Shown: piece by piece, positions 62,350 through 64,000 of the stretch
Layout of the letters: each line of letters opens with the position of its first letter
Numbering within the stretch: the stretch's first letter is position 1
From: Iris pallida
Taxonomy: Eukaryota > Streptophyta > Magnoliopsida > Asparagales > Iridaceae
Length of the DNA: 64,000 nucleotides
Assembly: GCA_029216955.1 (NCBI GenBank)
Contig: JANAVB010031417.1
Coordinates: forward strand, 20,499,278-20,563,277
Direction: 5' to 3'
Notes under the pieces: generated by a model
The model's database searches: none
Seen by the model: the letters and a program-made list of their open reading frames with translations, nothing else
What the model was told of the DNA's origin: nothing
Translations under genes and position numbers: made by a program

Positions 62350-64000
62350 TTAGACGAACAACGCAGGGTACTTCTCCTTCATCTCCGCCTCCATCTCCCA
62401 CGTCGACTCCTCGACTGTATGGTTCCGCCAAAGCACGCGGACCAAGGACATCGACCGATTTCGTAGCACCTTTTCCTTGCGGTCCAAAATTTGAATAGGC
62501 TCCTCCGAGTAAGACAAGTCAGTACGTAGCTCCAACTGATCGAAGCTAACCACATGACTTGGATCGTGCACGTATTTTCGAAGTTGTGAAACGTGGAAAA
62601 CATCGTGCACATCGGCTAAGGCAGGAGGTAGTGCGATCCGATAAGCAACAGTCGCAACTCGCTCAATGATCTCGAAGGGGCCTACAAATCTCGGGCTCAA
62701 TTTGCCTTTAACGCCGAACCGCATCACTCCGCGCATGGGCGTTACTTTCAGAAACACATGGTCCCCGGCCAAGAACTCTAGTGGTCATCGACGAAGATCT
62801 GCGTAGCTCTTTTGTCGACTTTGCGCGATGCGGAGTCTATCTCGGATCAAGCGGACCTTTTTGACGGCCTGCTCCACTAGTTCCGGTCCCAGCACTTGTC
62901 GCTCTCCGACGTCATCCCAGCATATCGGCGAACGGTACTTCCTCCCGTAGAGCGCTTCGTATGGAGCCATCCGAATACTCGACTGATAACTGTTGTTATA
63001 CGCAAACTCCGCAAGCGGCAAATGCGTATCCCAACTAGTCTTTAGGTCGATCGCACACAGACGCAGCATGTCTTCTAGGATTTGATTCACCCTCTCCGTC
63101 TGTCCGTCTGTTTGGGGATGGTACGCCGAACTAAAGTTCAGTTTGGTTCCCATCGCCGCTTGGAGGCTCGTCCAGAAACGCGATAGGAATCGCCCGTCTC
63201 TGTCCGAAATTATTGAGGCCGGCACCCCGTGCAGTCGAACAATCTCATCGACGTAGATTTGCGCTAACCGATCGACGCTCCATCCTACTTTAATTGCGAT
63301 AAAGTGAGCCGACTTGGTCAATCTATCAACAATGACCCAAATTGCGTCATTCCCCTGCGACGTCTTCGGAAATCCCACAATGAAATCCATCGAGATATTG
63401 TCCCACTTCCACTCGGGAATGGGGATGTTCTGCAGCTCTCCGCCGGGCCTCTGGTGTTCCGCCTTCACCTGCTGACACGCCATGCATTGCGATACGAACG
63501 TAGCCACGTCTTTCTTCATGCCGTGCCACCAAAAATTTGTGCGCAAGTCCTTGTACATCTTGGTGCTCCCAGGATGTAACGAGTACTTCGCATAATGCGC
63601 CTCCGTCAGAATTTCTTTTCTGAGTTCGGCAGTTTCAGGAATGCAGAGCCTTTCCTTTAGTCGCATCGTCCCGTCTCCGTCTTCCGCAAAGTCAGTCGCC
63701 CTTCCCGTTGAAATCAGCTCGCGCATCTTCTTCAGGAATGAGTCGTCCTCCTGTGCGGTCTTTATCTTGCTAAGCAGGCTCGATCCTAACTTCAGTTGAA
63801 CTAGGTGCAGGTGTCGATACTCAATTCCGAGTTCGATATCCATCGCTTCAAGGTCTCGCTTTATCTCCTTGTTTATGGCCAGTGTTCCCATAAACATTCT
63901 GCTGAGTGCGTCGGCCACCACGTTTCCCTTGCCCGGCGTGTACTCGATCGTTAGCTCGTAATCTTTTATGAGTTCGAGCCATCGTCGCTGTCGTAGGTTG
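62350..64000 (-). pseudogene. Element H pol: RNase H end, integrase, chromodomain
   Basis: The frame enters from the right edge with the RNase H end (R-R-W-L-E-L-I-K-D-Y, then A-D-A-L-S-R at about 63920). Integrase follows: H-P-G-S-T-K-M-Y zinc region with C-M-A-C (near 63480), D in S-M-D-F-I-V-G-F-P, D in S-D-R-D-G-R-F and E in D-G-Q-T-E-R-V-N. After an in-frame TGA at 62785-62787, expected to be Arg (CGA) in this context, the frame continues with G-P-F-E-I-I-E-R, H-V-S-Q-L-R-K-Y and a C-terminal chromodomain-like segment (V-R-V-L-W-R-N-H-T-V-E-E-S-T-W-E). It ends naturally at 62350. Integrase and chromodomain are thus separated by one nonsense change. Chromodomains steer integration toward marked chromatin. 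Confidence 0.88.

Larger units (their letters stand above)
60452..64000 (-). mobile_element. Ty3/gypsy chromovirus H, 3' part
   Basis: Minus-strand element: pol runs from beyond the right edge to 62350, followed by the 3' LTR (60452-62289). RNase H precedes integrase, and the protein ends in a chromodomain-like segment, typical of the Tekay/Del group of plant chromoviruses. It inserted into LTR E. One nonsense codon is seen in pol. Confidence 0.85.

Overview
The window looks like plant nuclear intergenic DNA, most likely from an angiosperm with a repeat-rich genome. This rests on Ty1/copia and Ty3/gypsy chromovirus coding remnants, several gypsy-type LTRs of 4.1-4.5 kb, hAT-like elements and MITEs, a tRNA-derived SINE and long (TA)n tracts. 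I cannot name the species. I found no intact host protein-coding gene, no rRNA gene and no tRNA gene. Nearly everything I can name is a transposable element or its debris.

Layout. 1-272 (-): start of an unassigned open frame running off the left edge, with its own TATA-like box and 11-bp repeats upstream. 823-6892 (-): a decayed Ty1/copia element with its 5' LTR at 5773-6892 and no recognisable 3' LTR. 6893-10852 (-): leader and 5' LTR of a Ty3/gypsy element (F), with a 33-bp minisatellite in the leader. 10853-48576 (+): a nest of four related giant-LTR families. D is an LTR split by A. A (12177-46588) is bracketed by a 5-bp duplication, TCTCC. B lies inside A. C (28404-39674) lies inside the 3' LTR of B. 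48577-58462: lower-copy DNA carrying an AACCGAA-type MITE with a LINE fragment, a 657-bp tandem duplication, a SINE, two hAT-like elements and a long-TIR MITE. 58463-60451 (+): the 5' part of another giant LTR (E). 60452-64000 (-): 3' LTR and pol end of a second Ty3/gypsy chromovirus (H).

How the parts relate. A, B and C are non-autonomous. B keeps a mutated gag and lost pol at the gag/protease border. A keeps only a short open frame with two zinc knuckles. C has no recognisable coding sequence. All three have the same 18-nt primer-binding site, which reads as the complement of a tRNA-Ile 3' end rather than the usual initiator-Met, placed 9 nt after the LTR. Their LTRs differ in the 5' half but share a modular 3' half. 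That 3' half contains a block I read as a cryptic spliced gene end: a 58-59 nt exon-like segment, an intron of about 630-700 nt with a CTGAC branch point, and a terminal exon encoding a short acidic peptide. Splice phase and stop codon are compatible in all four families. This is the most unusual signal in the window, and it is an inference that needs RNA evidence.
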